A DNA stretch of 8,336 nucleotides from an uncultured Verrucomicrobiales bacterium (GTDB lineage: Bacteria > Verrucomicrobiota > Verrucomicrobiae > Limisphaerales > CANJSG01): assembly GCA_946480965.1 (NCBI GenBank), contig CAMLMI010000197.1, forward strand, positions 1 through 8,336. The letters run 5' to 3'. Position 1 is the stretch's first letter. Each line of letters starts with the position of its first letter. The notes beneath the pieces were generated by a model. That model saw only the letters and a program-made list of their open reading frames with translations, did not search any database and was not told where the DNA came from. The position numbers and the translations under genes are program-made. Shown in pieces: positions 1 to 6,177 of this stretch.

Positions 1-964
1 TGCGGTCCACCACGAAGAGGCATTTGCGGATGTGCTCGTTGAGCTTGAGCAGCGTAGAGGCCTTGAAGGACGTGAGCGTCTTGCCGCTGCCGGTGGTGTG
101 CCAGACGTAGCCGTTGCCCGCGTCGTCCTCGATGCACTTCACCATCTGCTTCACCGCATAGACCTGGTAGGGCCGCATGATCATGAGCTTCTGCTCGCTC
201 TGGATGAGCACCATGTAGCGGCTGATGGTGCGGCCTAGCTCGCACTTTTGCAGGAAGCGGGCGGCGAAGTCGTCGAGGTGGGTGATCTTTTTGTTGTCCT
301 CGTCCGCGAACTCATAGACGGGCAGGAAGCGTTCGTCCGCATTGAAAGCGAAGTGGCGGGTGTTGTTGTTCGCGAAGTAGTAGGTGCGGTCGCGATTGCT
401 GACGATGAACAGCTGGAGGAAGCAGAGGAGCGTCTTGGTGTAGCCATTGCCGGGGTCGTTCTTGTAATCGACGATCTGCTCCATGGCCCGCCGCGGATTC
501 ACGCCGAGGGTCTTCAGCTCGATCTGCACGCAGGGCACGCCGTTGATGAGAATGAGGACGTCGTAGCGGTGATGGCTGTTGTCGGTGTTGATGCGGAGCT
601 GGTTGACGACCTCGAAGTGGTTTTTGCACCAGTCCCTGAGATTGACGAGGGAGTAGTTCAGCGGCGTGCCGTCGTCGCGGGTGAAGCTGTTGATTTCTCG
701 CAGGGTCTTGGCGGCGGTGAAGACATCGGCGGAGACGATTTCATCCAGCAGGCGGGCGAACTCGGCATTGGTGAGCTTGCAGCGGTTGAGGGCCTCGAAC
801 TTTTCCCGGAAGTTCTTTTCCAAGGAGGCGCGGTCGTGGATGTCGGGGCGGAGGTCGTATTTGAGTTCCCGGAGCCGGGCGAGGAAGGCGTCTTCGATGC
901 CGGCCTCGTGCAGGACCGTGGGCCGAGAATCGGGTCCGAGCTGGTAGTGGACTTTGGAAGGCAT
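1..964 (-). CDS. hsdR: Type I restriction enzyme R subunit (HsdR), N-terminal 321 residues, 3' end outside window
   Basis: HsdR is the motor and nuclease subunit of a cytoplasmic type I restriction-modification complex. It translocates unmethylated DNA using ATP and then cuts it. Seen: an N-terminal nuclease domain of the PD-(D/E)xK type with D135 in RYDVLILING and the pair E149/K151 in QIELK. It is preceded by NQLRINTDNSHHRYD, a stretch typical of EcoR124-like HsdR. A Q-motif-like segment (RPYQVYAVKQM, 264-274) leads into the Walker A motif HTTGSGKT (289-296), where the helicase domain begins. Full-length HsdR is usually about 900-1,100 residues, so roughly two thirds lie beyond position 1. 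The ATG at 964 was chosen because the homologous N-terminus starts nearby; the frame stays open upstream to about 1030 and a TTG there is an alternative. No Shine-Dalgarno site is visible. No stop or frameshift interrupts the visible part, and all key residues are present. No hsdM or hsdS is in the window; they would have to lie to the left. Confidence 0.95.
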   Translation of the reverse strand, partial: MPSKVHYQLGPDSRPTVLHEAGIEDAFLARLRELKYDLRPDIHDRASLEKNFREKFEALNRCKLTNAEFARLLDEIVSADVFTAAKTLREINSFTRDDGTPLNYSLVNLRDWCKNHFEVVNQLRINTDNSHHRYDVLILINGVPCVQIELKTLGVNPRRAMEQIVDYKNDPGNGYTKTLLCFLQLFIVSNRDRTYYFANNNTRHFAFNADERFLPVYEFADEDNKKITHLDDFAARFLQKCELGRTISRYMVLIQSEQKLMIMRPYQVYAVKQMVKCIEDDAGNGYVWHTTGSGKTLTSFKASTLLKLNEHIRKCLFVVDR

Positions 965-974
965 GGGCGGAGGA

Positions 975-1031
975 TCAAATCTCGTTTGGACTACGGCGGT
1001 TCGGCTGTCGTTCGGCTCCAAGGTCCATCAT
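975..1031 (-). CDS. Possible 18-codon leader ORF upstream of hsdR
   Basis: This is a tiny reading frame (MMDLGAERQPNRRSPNEI) whose stop lies 10 bases before the hsdR ATG. It begins with two consecutive ATG codons. A purine-rich GAGGAAAC sits directly in front; measured to the second ATG at 1028, the GAGG is 7 bases away, which is good Shine-Dalgarno spacing. It is the only convincing Shine-Dalgarno-like site seen at a start codon in the window. The arrangement would suit ribosome delivery to the SD-less hsdR start, but that is inference. The peptide resembles nothing recognisable, and an ORF this short can easily arise by chance. Confidence 0.15.
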   Translation of the reverse strand: MMDLGAERQPNRRSPNEI

Positions 1032-1062
1032 GTTTCCTCGGCTTTGGTGCGCAGGGAGATTG

Positions 1063-1085
1063 GGCGAATGGCGAGGGGATTCGCC
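1063..1085. repeat. Perfect 7-bp inverted repeat with 9-base spacer
   Basis: GGCGAAT (1063-1069) and ATTCGCC (1079-1085) are exact reverse complements around GGCGAGGGG. The hairpin would lie in the 5' leader of an hsdR transcript if that transcript starts far enough upstream. The adjacent A8 tract is on the wrong side for an intrinsic terminator in either direction. It could equally be an operator-like dyad or chance. Confidence 0.35.
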
Positions 1086-1169
1086 AAACAAAAAAAACCG
1101 GCAACAACCGGATGACCCAACCCTGAACGATTTCGGATTTCCGGATTTCGTTGGGCAACCCACCCCTGA

Positions 1170-1185
1170 CCCCTCCCAGGAGGGG
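1170..1185. repeat. CCCCTCC/GGAGGGG palindrome, possible dispersed-repeat remnant
   Basis: Two exact 7-base arms flank CA, inside a pyrimidine-rich run (ACCCACCCCTGACC before, AACCGAGAACCC after). Motifs of this general form occur as multicopy intergenic sequences in several GC-rich bacterial genomes, which is recollection, not something shown here. The two-base centre is too small for an RNA hairpin loop unless the inner pairs open. Confidence 0.35.
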
Positions 1186-1214
1186 AACCGAGAACCCACA
1201 CCTGGCCCCGCCGG

Positions 1215-1235
1215 GCGGAAAGCGGAAAGCGGGAA
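1215..1235 (+). repeat. Short tandem repeat, three 7-base units
   Basis: GCGGAAA occurs twice in a row (1215-1221, 1222-1228), followed by a third unit with one substitution, GCGGGAA (1229-1235). No protein-coding or binding function can be read from it. It is a simple slippage-type repeat in non-coding DNA. Confidence 0.6.
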
Positions 1236-1316
1236 GCTGAGGGCAGGGGGGGCTTGAATCAACGGGAGCGGCGGCGCGTCTGGAGGGATGGCGGGGCCGC
1301 CGGGCCGGAAATGGCG

Positions 1317-1346
1317 TTGACGGAGCCGCCAACCCAACCGATGAAT
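1317..1346 (+). promoter_or_regulatory. Weak sigma-70-like promoter candidate for the five-gene operon
   Basis: TTGACG (1317-1322) matches the -35 consensus at five of six positions. At a spacing of 17-18 bases the -10 candidates are GATGAA (1340-1345) and ATGAAT (1341-1346), each with only three matches to TATAAT. Transcription would begin around 1353, about 50 bases before the ATG at 1401, which is a sensible leader length. The -10 is poor and the sequence is GC-rich, so this is a suggestion only. Confidence 0.22.
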
Positions 1347-1400
1347 CCCGGCGATTCGCACGAATGCTCGTCATTCCAACGCCCCTTCAATCCTGGTCCC

Positions 1401-2561
1401 ATGATTTCCTCCGCCCTCCGTTTTTCGCCGACCGTCGTCCGCTGGTTGGCCCGCAGCGTTTCGCTGCTGTCGGTCCTTTGCCTGGTCCAGAGGCCGGCGG
1501 TCGCGGCTGAAACCGAAGCCCCGGCGCCGCTGCGCAAAGGCGTGATCCTCGTGCAGAACCGGGCCGGGGCCGACCATGACGCCACGGCGGGTCTCATCGA
1601 GGACATGCTCGGCGGCAAGGCGGCCGGGCACGGCATCCAGCTCCTGAGCCGCCAGGCCGTGACCGACGCGCTGGACAAGGGCAAGATCGGGACCGATCTC
1701 GACACCGCCCTGGGCCAGCAATCTTCCGCCCTGCGGTTGGCGCAGAACCTCGACGTGGATTTCATCCTGTTGGCCTCCTTGGCGTCGATCGGCGTCGAGG
1801 ACCGGTCGTTCAAGGACGAGTCGCTCGACGTGCGGCAGAAGCTCTACACGATGCGGGTCAGCTACAAGCTGCTGGAAGCCGGTGAAGGCGGCGCGTTGGC
1901 CGGGGACACCGTCAAGGCCACCGCCGTGCAGCGCGCCGTGCCCGGCACCAAGGTCGAATCCACCGAGCTCTACAACAAGCTGGCCGAGGAGTGCGTGGAC
2001 CAGTTGATGAAGAAGATCCCCGCGAAGGTGAAGGATCTGCCGAAGGACGTGGCCAAGGCCGCGAAGCTGCCCGTGACCATCGTGTGCGGCGCGACCGATC
2101 TGACCGGCCAGGCCATCTCCTTGCCCGATCTGGGCTTCAAGGAAGACGGCACCGTCAAGCAGGGCAACAACAACGTGGAACTGCTCCTCTCCGACGTGAC
2201 CGTCGAGGTGAACGGCGTGGTCATGGGCTCCGCGCCCGGCACGTTCGAGCTGCCGAAGGGCCTGAACAAGATCCGCCTGACCCGGGAAGGCTTCAGCACC
2301 TGGGAACGCACCATCAACGTGGTGCCGAACCAGAAGCTGAAGGTCTCCCTCGCCATGAGCGAGTCCGGCTATGCGCGCTGGAAGGACAACATCGCCTTCC
2401 TCAACGCCGTCGAGAAGGACCGCAAGCTGACCGACGCCGAGGTGAAGGTGGCGCTGGGCTTCGCCAAGATGCTTGAGCAAAGCGGCTATCGCGTGGACAT
2501 CCAGGGCAAGTCGCTCTACGACGGCGCCACGATCCAGCAGCAGCACAACATGCGGAACTGA
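1401..2561 (+). CDS. Secreted CsgG/TolB-like protein with C-terminal PEGA domain
   Basis: Exported protein of 386 residues, function unknown. An N-terminal signal peptide (arginines at 7, 14 and 18, hydrophobic core about 19-29, then PAVAA) should be cut near residue 36. There is no lipobox. Residues about 45-230 resemble the alpha/beta fold of CsgG, TolB-N and LpoB proteins: a strand GVILVQNRAG, helices around a predicted nucleotide-free fold, LDVDFILLASLASIG, then YTMRVSYKLLEAGEGG. Residues about 265-320 form a PEGA domain (DVTVEVNGVVMGSAPGTFEL, then PKGLNKIRL, REGF, ending near SLAM), a small beta domain found in surface proteins. The C-terminal 65 residues are charged and probably helical. 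The frame is open back to a TTG at 1254, but only the ATG at 1401 places the signal peptide at the N-terminus; an ATG at 1341 is less likely. First gene of the apparent operon, 27 bases before the next. CsgG-like membership is a fold-level judgement; the PEGA call is firmer. Confidence 0.8.
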   Translation: MISSALRFSPTVVRWLARSVSLLSVLCLVQRPAVAAETEAPAPLRKGVILVQNRAGADHDATAGLIEDMLGGKAAGHGIQLLSRQAVTDALDKGKIGTDLDTALGQQSSALRLAQNLDVDFILLASLASIGVEDRSFKDESLDVRQKLYTMRVSYKLLEAGEGGALAGDTVKATAVQRAVPGTKVESTELYNKLAEECVDQLMKKIPAKVKDLPKDVAKAAKLPVTIVCGATDLTGQAISLPDLGFKEDGTVKQGNNNVELLLSDVTVEVNGVVMGSAPGTFELPKGLNKIRLTREGFSTWERTINVVPNQKLKVSLAMSESGYARWKDNIAFLNAVEKDRKLTDAEVKVALGFAKMLEQSGYRVDIQGKSLYDGATIQQQHNMRN

Positions 2562-2588
2562 GCCCGCCCCGATCTGCAACTTTTCCCG

Positions 2589-3470
2589 ATGATTCCCATG
2601 ACTCCGATCCTCCGTCCGTTGTTCGTCGCCGCCACGCTGTTGGCCGGCGTGACCACCGCCCTGGCCCAGCGCGACACGCTCGGCATCCTGCCGGTGAAGC
2701 CGCTTCCGGCCATTTCCGAAAAGCTGGCCAAGACCGGCAAGAAGTCCTCGCTGGAGATGATCTCCCAGTCGCTCGCCGAGCAGCAGCTCGACGTGCTCAA
2801 CGCGACGCGCAAGTTCGAGATCGTCTCCCGCAGCGACCTCGCGGACCTGGTGAAGGACGACGAGCGGACCTCGACGCTCAGCGCGGAGAAGGTGAAGGGC
2901 TTCAACCTGGCCGATTCGAAGTATGTCCTCGTGACCTCCATCGACGACTACGAGGACCAGACGGAGACGCTGGTGCAGAAGCTGGCCAAGACCACCATCG
3001 TCAAGCGCACCGTCCGGCTGTCGCTCGTCGCCAAGATCTACGAGTCGTCCTCCGGCAAGCTCCTGGAATCCGCCGCCAACACCATCTCGAAGACCGACGC
3101 GAAGGAGACGATGAACGAGGCCGGGAACAACGCCGAGTCCACGGACGCGCTGCTCCGCACCGTGGTCCGCGAGAGCGCCGAATGGGTCGGCAACCGCGTG
3201 GTGGACGTGATCTATCCCGCCAAGGTCATCGCCAAGACCGACAAGGTCGTGACGATCAACCGAGGCGACGGGACCGGCCTGGAGATCGGCCAGGTCTGGC
3301 GCGTCTTCGCCGTGGGCGAGGAGCTGGTCGATCCCGACACCAAGGAAGTGCTCGGCCGCGAGGAAGTGGCCGTCGGCAAGGTGAAGATCACCGACATCCT
3401 GCCGAAGTTCTCCAAGGCGGAGATCATCGAGGACCTCGGGGTGGACAAGGGTGCGGTCCTGCGGAAATGA
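2589..3470 (+). CDS. Secreted CsgG-like protein with FlgT-like C-terminal domain
   Basis: Periplasmic or envelope-associated protein of 293 residues. The signal peptide spans residues 1-26, with likely cleavage after TALA-26. Unlike curli CsgG there is no lipobox cysteine. Residues about 28-205 match the CsgG-type fold: LGILPVKPLP, FEIVSRSDLADLVKD (the typical helix after the second strand), DSKYVLVTSIDDYED and RLSLVAKIYESSSGKLLES. Residues 209-293 match the C-terminal domain of FlgT-like proteins: KVVTINRGDGTGLEIGQVWR, VDPDTKEVLG and VGKVKITDILPKFSKA. CsgG forms the curli export pore and FlgT is a flagellar outer-ring protein in Vibrio, but neither curli nor flagellar genes are nearby, so only shared folds are claimed. 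Start: ATG at 2589; the ATG at 2598 would shorten the signal by three residues. It lies between the PEGA gene and the COG3014 gene (55-base gap), consistent with cotranscription. Confidence 0.83.
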   Translation: MIPMTPILRPLFVAATLLAGVTTALAQRDTLGILPVKPLPAISEKLAKTGKKSSLEMISQSLAEQQLDVLNATRKFEIVSRSDLADLVKDDERTSTLSAEKVKGFNLADSKYVLVTSIDDYEDQTETLVQKLAKTTIVKRTVRLSLVAKIYESSSGKLLESAANTISKTDAKETMNEAGNNAESTDALLRTVVRESAEWVGNRVVDVIYPAKVIAKTDKVVTINRGDGTGLEIGQVWRVFAVGEELVDPDTKEVLGREEVAVGKVKITDILPKFSKAEIIEDLGVDKGAVLRK

Positions 3471-3525
3471 TCCGCCCGCCCGAACCGCCGTCCAACCCAA
3501 CCCCGGCCGTTCCCTCCACAATCCA

Positions 3526-4962
3526 ATGATCCCGCACGTCGCTCCGATGGTGCGCAGCCTCCTGGTTGCGGCCCTTGGTGTTTTCGCACTCACCGGCTGC
3601 AAGACGTATCAGAGCCAGAACAGCGTTTCCGCCGCGTCGTGGAAGGCCGGGGCCTTCGCCCTCGCCGCCAAGGAATACGACGTGAAGGCGGAGAAGACCG
3701 ACGGCGGGAAGGACGCCCTCATCTGGCGCTTGGAGCAGGCCACCGCCCTGCGCGCCGCCGGCGACTACAGCAACAGCATCGTCGCCTTCAACCGCGCCTC
3801 CCGGCTCATCGACGAGCAGGACGAAAAGGCCAGGGTCAGCGTCAGCAAGGAAAGCGGCGCGCTCCTCTCCAACCAGGCGAACCTGCCGTATCGTGGCCGC
3901 GACTACGACAAGGTCATGCTCAACACCTACCAGGCGCTGAACTATCTCCAGCTCGGCGAGGTGGAGAAGGCCCGGCCCGAGGTCATCCGCGCCTACCAGC
4001 GCCAGCAGGAGGCCGTGGACGAAAACAAGAGGCGCATCGAGAAGGAGCGCGAGGAGATCGAGGCGGCCAAGGACGACAAGAAGCAGGAGTCCGAGAGCGT
4101 GGAGAAGGCGCAGCAGGACCCGAAGGTCGCCGCCGGTCTCGCCAACCAATACGCCGAGATCGAATCGCTCAGGGCCTACGCGGACTACGTGAATCCCTTC
4201 ACCGTGTTCCTCGACGGCTTCTACTTCCTCCAGTTCGCCGGCGACGCCTCGGACCTGGAGCGTTCCCGGAAGTCCTTCGAGCGGCTCGTCGGCCTGGTCG
4301 GGGACAACAAATACTTCAACGCCGACCTCGCGCTGGCCGAGAAGTATGCCCGAGGCGAGCCCGTGGAGCCCCGCACCTACGTCGTCTTCGAGACCGGCTG
4401 CGCGCCCAAGCGCGACCAGTTCCGTCTCGGCATCCCGATCTTCGTGGTGAGCGACGGGAATCTGCCCTATGTGGGCGCGGCCTTCCCGAGGCTCGAACTG
4501 GACCGGGACTACGTGCCTTCGCTCATCGTCGAAGCCGGCGGCGGCATCGAAAACACCGTGCTGGTCGCGAGCATGGACAGCGTCGTCGGCCAGTCCTTCA
4601 AGAACGAGCTGCCGACCGTCATCACCAAGACGCTCCTTTCCACCACGATCAAGGCCACCGCGTCCTACTTCGCGAACAAGGCGGCCTCGGACCAGAACCA
4701 GCTCGCGGGGCTCTTCATGAAGGTGGCCACCAGCGCTTTCCAGGCCTCGGTCAACATCGCCGACACCCGCACCTGGACGACGTTGCCCAAGGAGTTCCAG
4801 TATTGCTCCTTCCCCACGCCGGCCAACGGCCCGGTGACGATCCGCACCCCGCACGGGCAGCAGGCGTCGCTTGCGCCCGAGCCGAATTCCACGAACCTGA
4901 TCCTCGTCAAGTCCGTCAGTCCGGCGGCTCCGCTGCTGGTCCAGCACATCAAACTGAAATGA
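3526..4962 (+). CDS. COG3014-type lipoprotein with TPR-like repeats and coiled coil
   Basis: Lipoprotein of 478 residues, function uncharacterised. Lipobox LTGC puts the lipidated cysteine at C25. Residues about 30-135 look like TPR helices (WKAGAFALAAKEYD, GDYSNSIVAFNRASRLID). Then come the family hallmarks: YRGRDYDKVMLNTYQALNYL, LGEVEKARPEVIRAYQRQQ (to about 161), a highly charged coiled coil at about 158-204, YVNPFTVFLDG (221-231), GDASDLERSRKSF, VVFETGCAPKRDQFRLGIPI, and near the C-terminus ADTRTWTTLPKEFQ with W417. The whole sequence follows the COG3014 pattern, as found beside ycfL and lpoB in Gammaproteobacteria. N-terminal starts at 3526 or 3547 both keep the lipobox; 3526 was chosen as the first. 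The stop overlaps the next start by four bases (ATGA), suggesting translational coupling. A scaffold role through TPR contacts is inference. Confidence 0.9.
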   Translation: MIPHVAPMVRSLLVAALGVFALTGCKTYQSQNSVSAASWKAGAFALAAKEYDVKAEKTDGGKDALIWRLEQATALRAAGDYSNSIVAFNRASRLIDEQDEKARVSVSKESGALLSNQANLPYRGRDYDKVMLNTYQALNYLQLGEVEKARPEVIRAYQRQQEAVDENKRRIEKEREEIEAAKDDKKQESESVEKAQQDPKVAAGLANQYAEIESLRAYADYVNPFTVFLDGFYFLQFAGDASDLERSRKSFERLVGLVGDNKYFNADLALAEKYARGEPVEPRTYVVFETGCAPKRDQFRLGIPIFVVSDGNLPYVGAAFPRLELDRDYVPSLIVEAGGGIENTVLVASMDSVVGQSFKNELPTVITKTLLSTTIKATASYFANKAASDQNQLAGLFMKVATSAFQASVNIADTRTWTTLPKEFQYCSFPTPANGPVTIRTPHGQQASLAPEPNSTNLILVKSVSPAAPLLVQHIKLK

Positions 4963-5375
4963 AACCGATCCTCCTCTGCGGCCTGGCCGCCGGCGCGTTC
5001 CTCCTCGCCGGTTGCCAGACGGTCAACACCACCGAGACCGCCCAGCCCTCCTACCAGAAGAACATGGTGTCGGAGAAGCGCGTCATCACCGACTCCTCGC
5101 TCGCCCGCAAGGTCGAGATCCTCGGCGTGAACGACGCCATGACTCCCGAGGGCTTCCTCAAGGTCCAGGTCGAGCTGCGCAACAACAAGTCCTCCATGCA
5201 GCGGTTCAGCTACAAGTTCGAGTGGTTCGACGCGAACGGCATGGCCGTGGGCGGCCCGGCCTCCGTCGCGTTGTCCCGCCAGATCGAGGGCAAGGAAACC
5301 TTGTTCCTCAGCGGCATGGCCCCCGTGCCGACCGCCCGCGACTTCCGGCTGAAGCTCTACGAGAACGCCCCTTGA
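4959..5375 (+). CDS. YcfL-family lipoprotein (DUF1425)
   Basis: Small lipoprotein of 138 residues with lipobox LLAGC (lipidated C19) and no other membrane segment. Residues about 65-138 give the beta-sandwich expected of the YcfL family: FLKVQVELRNNKSSMQRFSY, KFEWFDANGM, GKETLFLSGMAPVPTARDF and RLKLYENAP. E. coli YcfL is similar in size (about 125 residues) and its gene lies directly upstream of lpoB, as here, but its function is unknown. The start codon overlaps the COG3014 stop in ATGA, so reinitiation probably fixes the ratio of the two products. The next gene follows after 19 bases. The arrangement supports YcfL and LpoB acting in the same envelope process; direct binding is not shown. 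Confidence 0.88.
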   Translation: MKPILLCGLAAGAFLLAGCQTVNTTETAQPSYQKNMVSEKRVITDSSLARKVEILGVNDAMTPEGFLKVQVELRNNKSSMQRFSYKFEWFDANGMAVGGPASVALSRQIEGKETLFLSGMAPVPTARDFRLKLYENAP

Positions 5376-5394
5376 TCCCTTTTCATCAACGACC

Positions 5395-6003
5395 ATGAAC
5401 GCCATGAAAACCTCCTCCCTGATCGCCGCCGCCGCCGTCTCCCTGGCCGTCGGCTGCGCCACCCCGCAGGCCACCTACGTCGAGTCCTCCGGCAACCGCA
5501 CCATCACCAACGTCGGCCAGATCAACCTCCAGGACTGGAACCGCGCCGCCGAGACGATGATCAACTCGATGATCGAGAAGTGGGTCGCCACCGGGAAGCT
5601 CAAGGGCACCGGACCCGACGGCCGCACCGTCATCGCCATCAGCTATATCCGGAACAACACCGGCCAGCAGATCGACACCGACATGCTCGTGAAGAAGATC
5701 CGCACCGCGCTGCTCGACACCGGCAAGGTCGTCACCGACGTCACCAGCGGCCTCGGACCCTCCGAAGACCCGTTGGCCGCCGAGTCCCGCGCCAAGCAGC
5801 AGTTCCTGAGCGACGACAAGCTGAAGAAGGGCGTGGACTACACGCTCTCCGGCAAGATCATCGAAAACCTCGTCAAGCAGGGCAACCTGCGCGAGTCCAG
5901 CTACGTCTTCCAGCTGTCCCTCACCACCCCCGACGGCCTCGCGGTCTGGGAAGGCGAGGAAACCATCGTGAAGCAGGGCAAGAAGTCCGCCACGGGCTGG
6001 TAA
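5395..6003 (+). CDS. lpoB: LpoB-type lipoprotein, predicted penicillin-binding-protein activator
   Basis: Lipoprotein of 202 residues, close to E. coli LpoB (213). In E. coli LpoB is anchored in the outer membrane, reaches through the peptidoglycan and stimulates PBP1b. Seen: signal with lipobox-like LAVGC (lipidated C21; -3 is Ala, slightly unusual), then INLQDWNRAAETMINSMIEK (43-62), TVIAISYIRNNTGQQIDTDM, FLSDDKLKKGVDYTLSGKI, SSYVFQLSLT and the closing VWEGEETIVKQGKKSATGW. This is the LpoB/CsgG-related fold. Between C21 and the folded part there are only about 20 residues and no proline-rich spacer, unlike E. coli. ATG at 5395 was chosen; 5404 is an alternative and keeps the lipobox. Last gene of the set, followed by a strong terminator. 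Family assignment is firm; the PBP partner is inferred and not in the window. Confidence 0.88.
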   Translation: MNAMKTSSLIAAAAVSLAVGCATPQATYVESSGNRTITNVGQINLQDWNRAAETMINSMIEKWVATGKLKGTGPDGRTVIAISYIRNNTGQQIDTDMLVKKIRTALLDTGKVVTDVTSGLGPSEDPLAAESRAKQQFLSDDKLKKGVDYTLSGKIIENLVKQGNLRESSYVFQLSLTTPDGLAVWEGEETIVKQGKKSATGW

Positions 6004-6023
6004 GTGCTCCTTCTTTCTGCACG

Positions 6024-6054
6024 AACGCCGCCGGGGAAATCCGGCGGCGTTTTT
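6024..6054 (+). terminator. Strong intrinsic terminator of the five-gene operon
   Basis: AACGCCGCCGG (6024-6034) pairs perfectly with CCGGCGGCGTT (6041-6051) around the loop GGAAAT, giving an 11-bp GC-rich stem. The T tract begins inside the 3' arm (6050-6054), then GTTT. It starts 21 bases after the lpoB stop. The reverse strand has no T tract after the stem, so it works rightward only. Confidence 0.92.
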
Positions 6055-6120
6055 GTTTCCTTCAGCCGAGTCGCCAAGAGCCTATCCGGACAAGCCAGTG
6101 TTCCAGCAACGAGGACGAGC

Positions 6121-6144
6121 GCCGGGTTTGGGAACCCGGCCTAC
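6121..6144 (-). repeat. REP-like element 1 (GTAG head plus hairpin)
   Basis: Read on the minus strand it is GTAG (6144-6141), then arm GCCGGGTT, loop CCCA, arm AACCCGGC. The stem is 8 bp and perfect. A GTAG head immediately 5' of an imperfect or perfect palindrome is the signature of REP sequences mobilised by REP-associated tyrosine transposases (RAYT, TnpA-REP). No such transposase is in the window. Confidence 0.7.
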
Positions 6145-6177
6145 AGCCGTCCCGCATCATCGGTTGCACCACGCTTT

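Larger units (their letters stand above)
965..1400. other. Divergent intergenic region between hsdR and the lipoprotein operon
   Basis: No convincing protein gene is seen in these 436 bases. The ORFs that cross it are not supported by any recognisable protein. It should hold the promoters for hsdR (leftward) and for the five-gene set (rightward). Visible structure: a 7-bp inverted repeat at 1063-1085, an A8 tract at 1090-1097 followed by CCGG-CAACAA-CCGG (1098-1111), the alternating pattern TTTCGGATTTCCGGATTTCG at about 1130-1150, the palindrome CCCCTCC-CA-GGAGGGG at 1170-1185, and a GCGGAAA tandem at 1215-1235. The mixture of low-complexity pieces and palindromes looks like the remains of dispersed repeats typical of intergenic DNA, not of a decayed gene. 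Confidence 0.6.

Noticed and set aside
1090..1111. Leftward terminator: CCGG hairpin followed by T8 on the minus strand
   Set aside because: The stem is only four base pairs and no minus-strand gene lies upstream that it could end.
248..1126. A 292-codon plus-strand frame opposite hsdR
   Set aside because: The minus strand encodes an intact HsdR N-terminus with nuclease and Walker A motifs; the plus-strand translation is a repetitive V/E/G/D-rich mirror.
1254..1400. N-terminal extension of the PEGA-containing protein from a TTG at 1254
   Set aside because: It would place 49 polar residues before a clear signal peptide; translation from 1401 puts the signal at the N-terminus.
2589..3470. Curli secretion or flagellar assembly function for the CsgG/FlgT-like protein
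   Set aside because: No csgA/B/E/F-like or flagellar genes are present and there is no lipobox; only the fold similarity is supported.
1371..3602. A 743-codon open frame on the minus strand, and a 507-codon one at 3424-4947
   Set aside because: They lie antisense to genes with clear signal peptides and family motifs, and their translations are low-complexity (rich in G, L, H, V, D). High GC at third codon positions removes stop codons on the opposite strand.
3639..5375. A 578-codon plus-strand frame whose N-terminal part is an Arg-rich translation
   Set aside because: Only its end is real: the final 138 codons from 4959 are the YcfL gene. The earlier part is an out-of-frame reading of the COG3014 gene.
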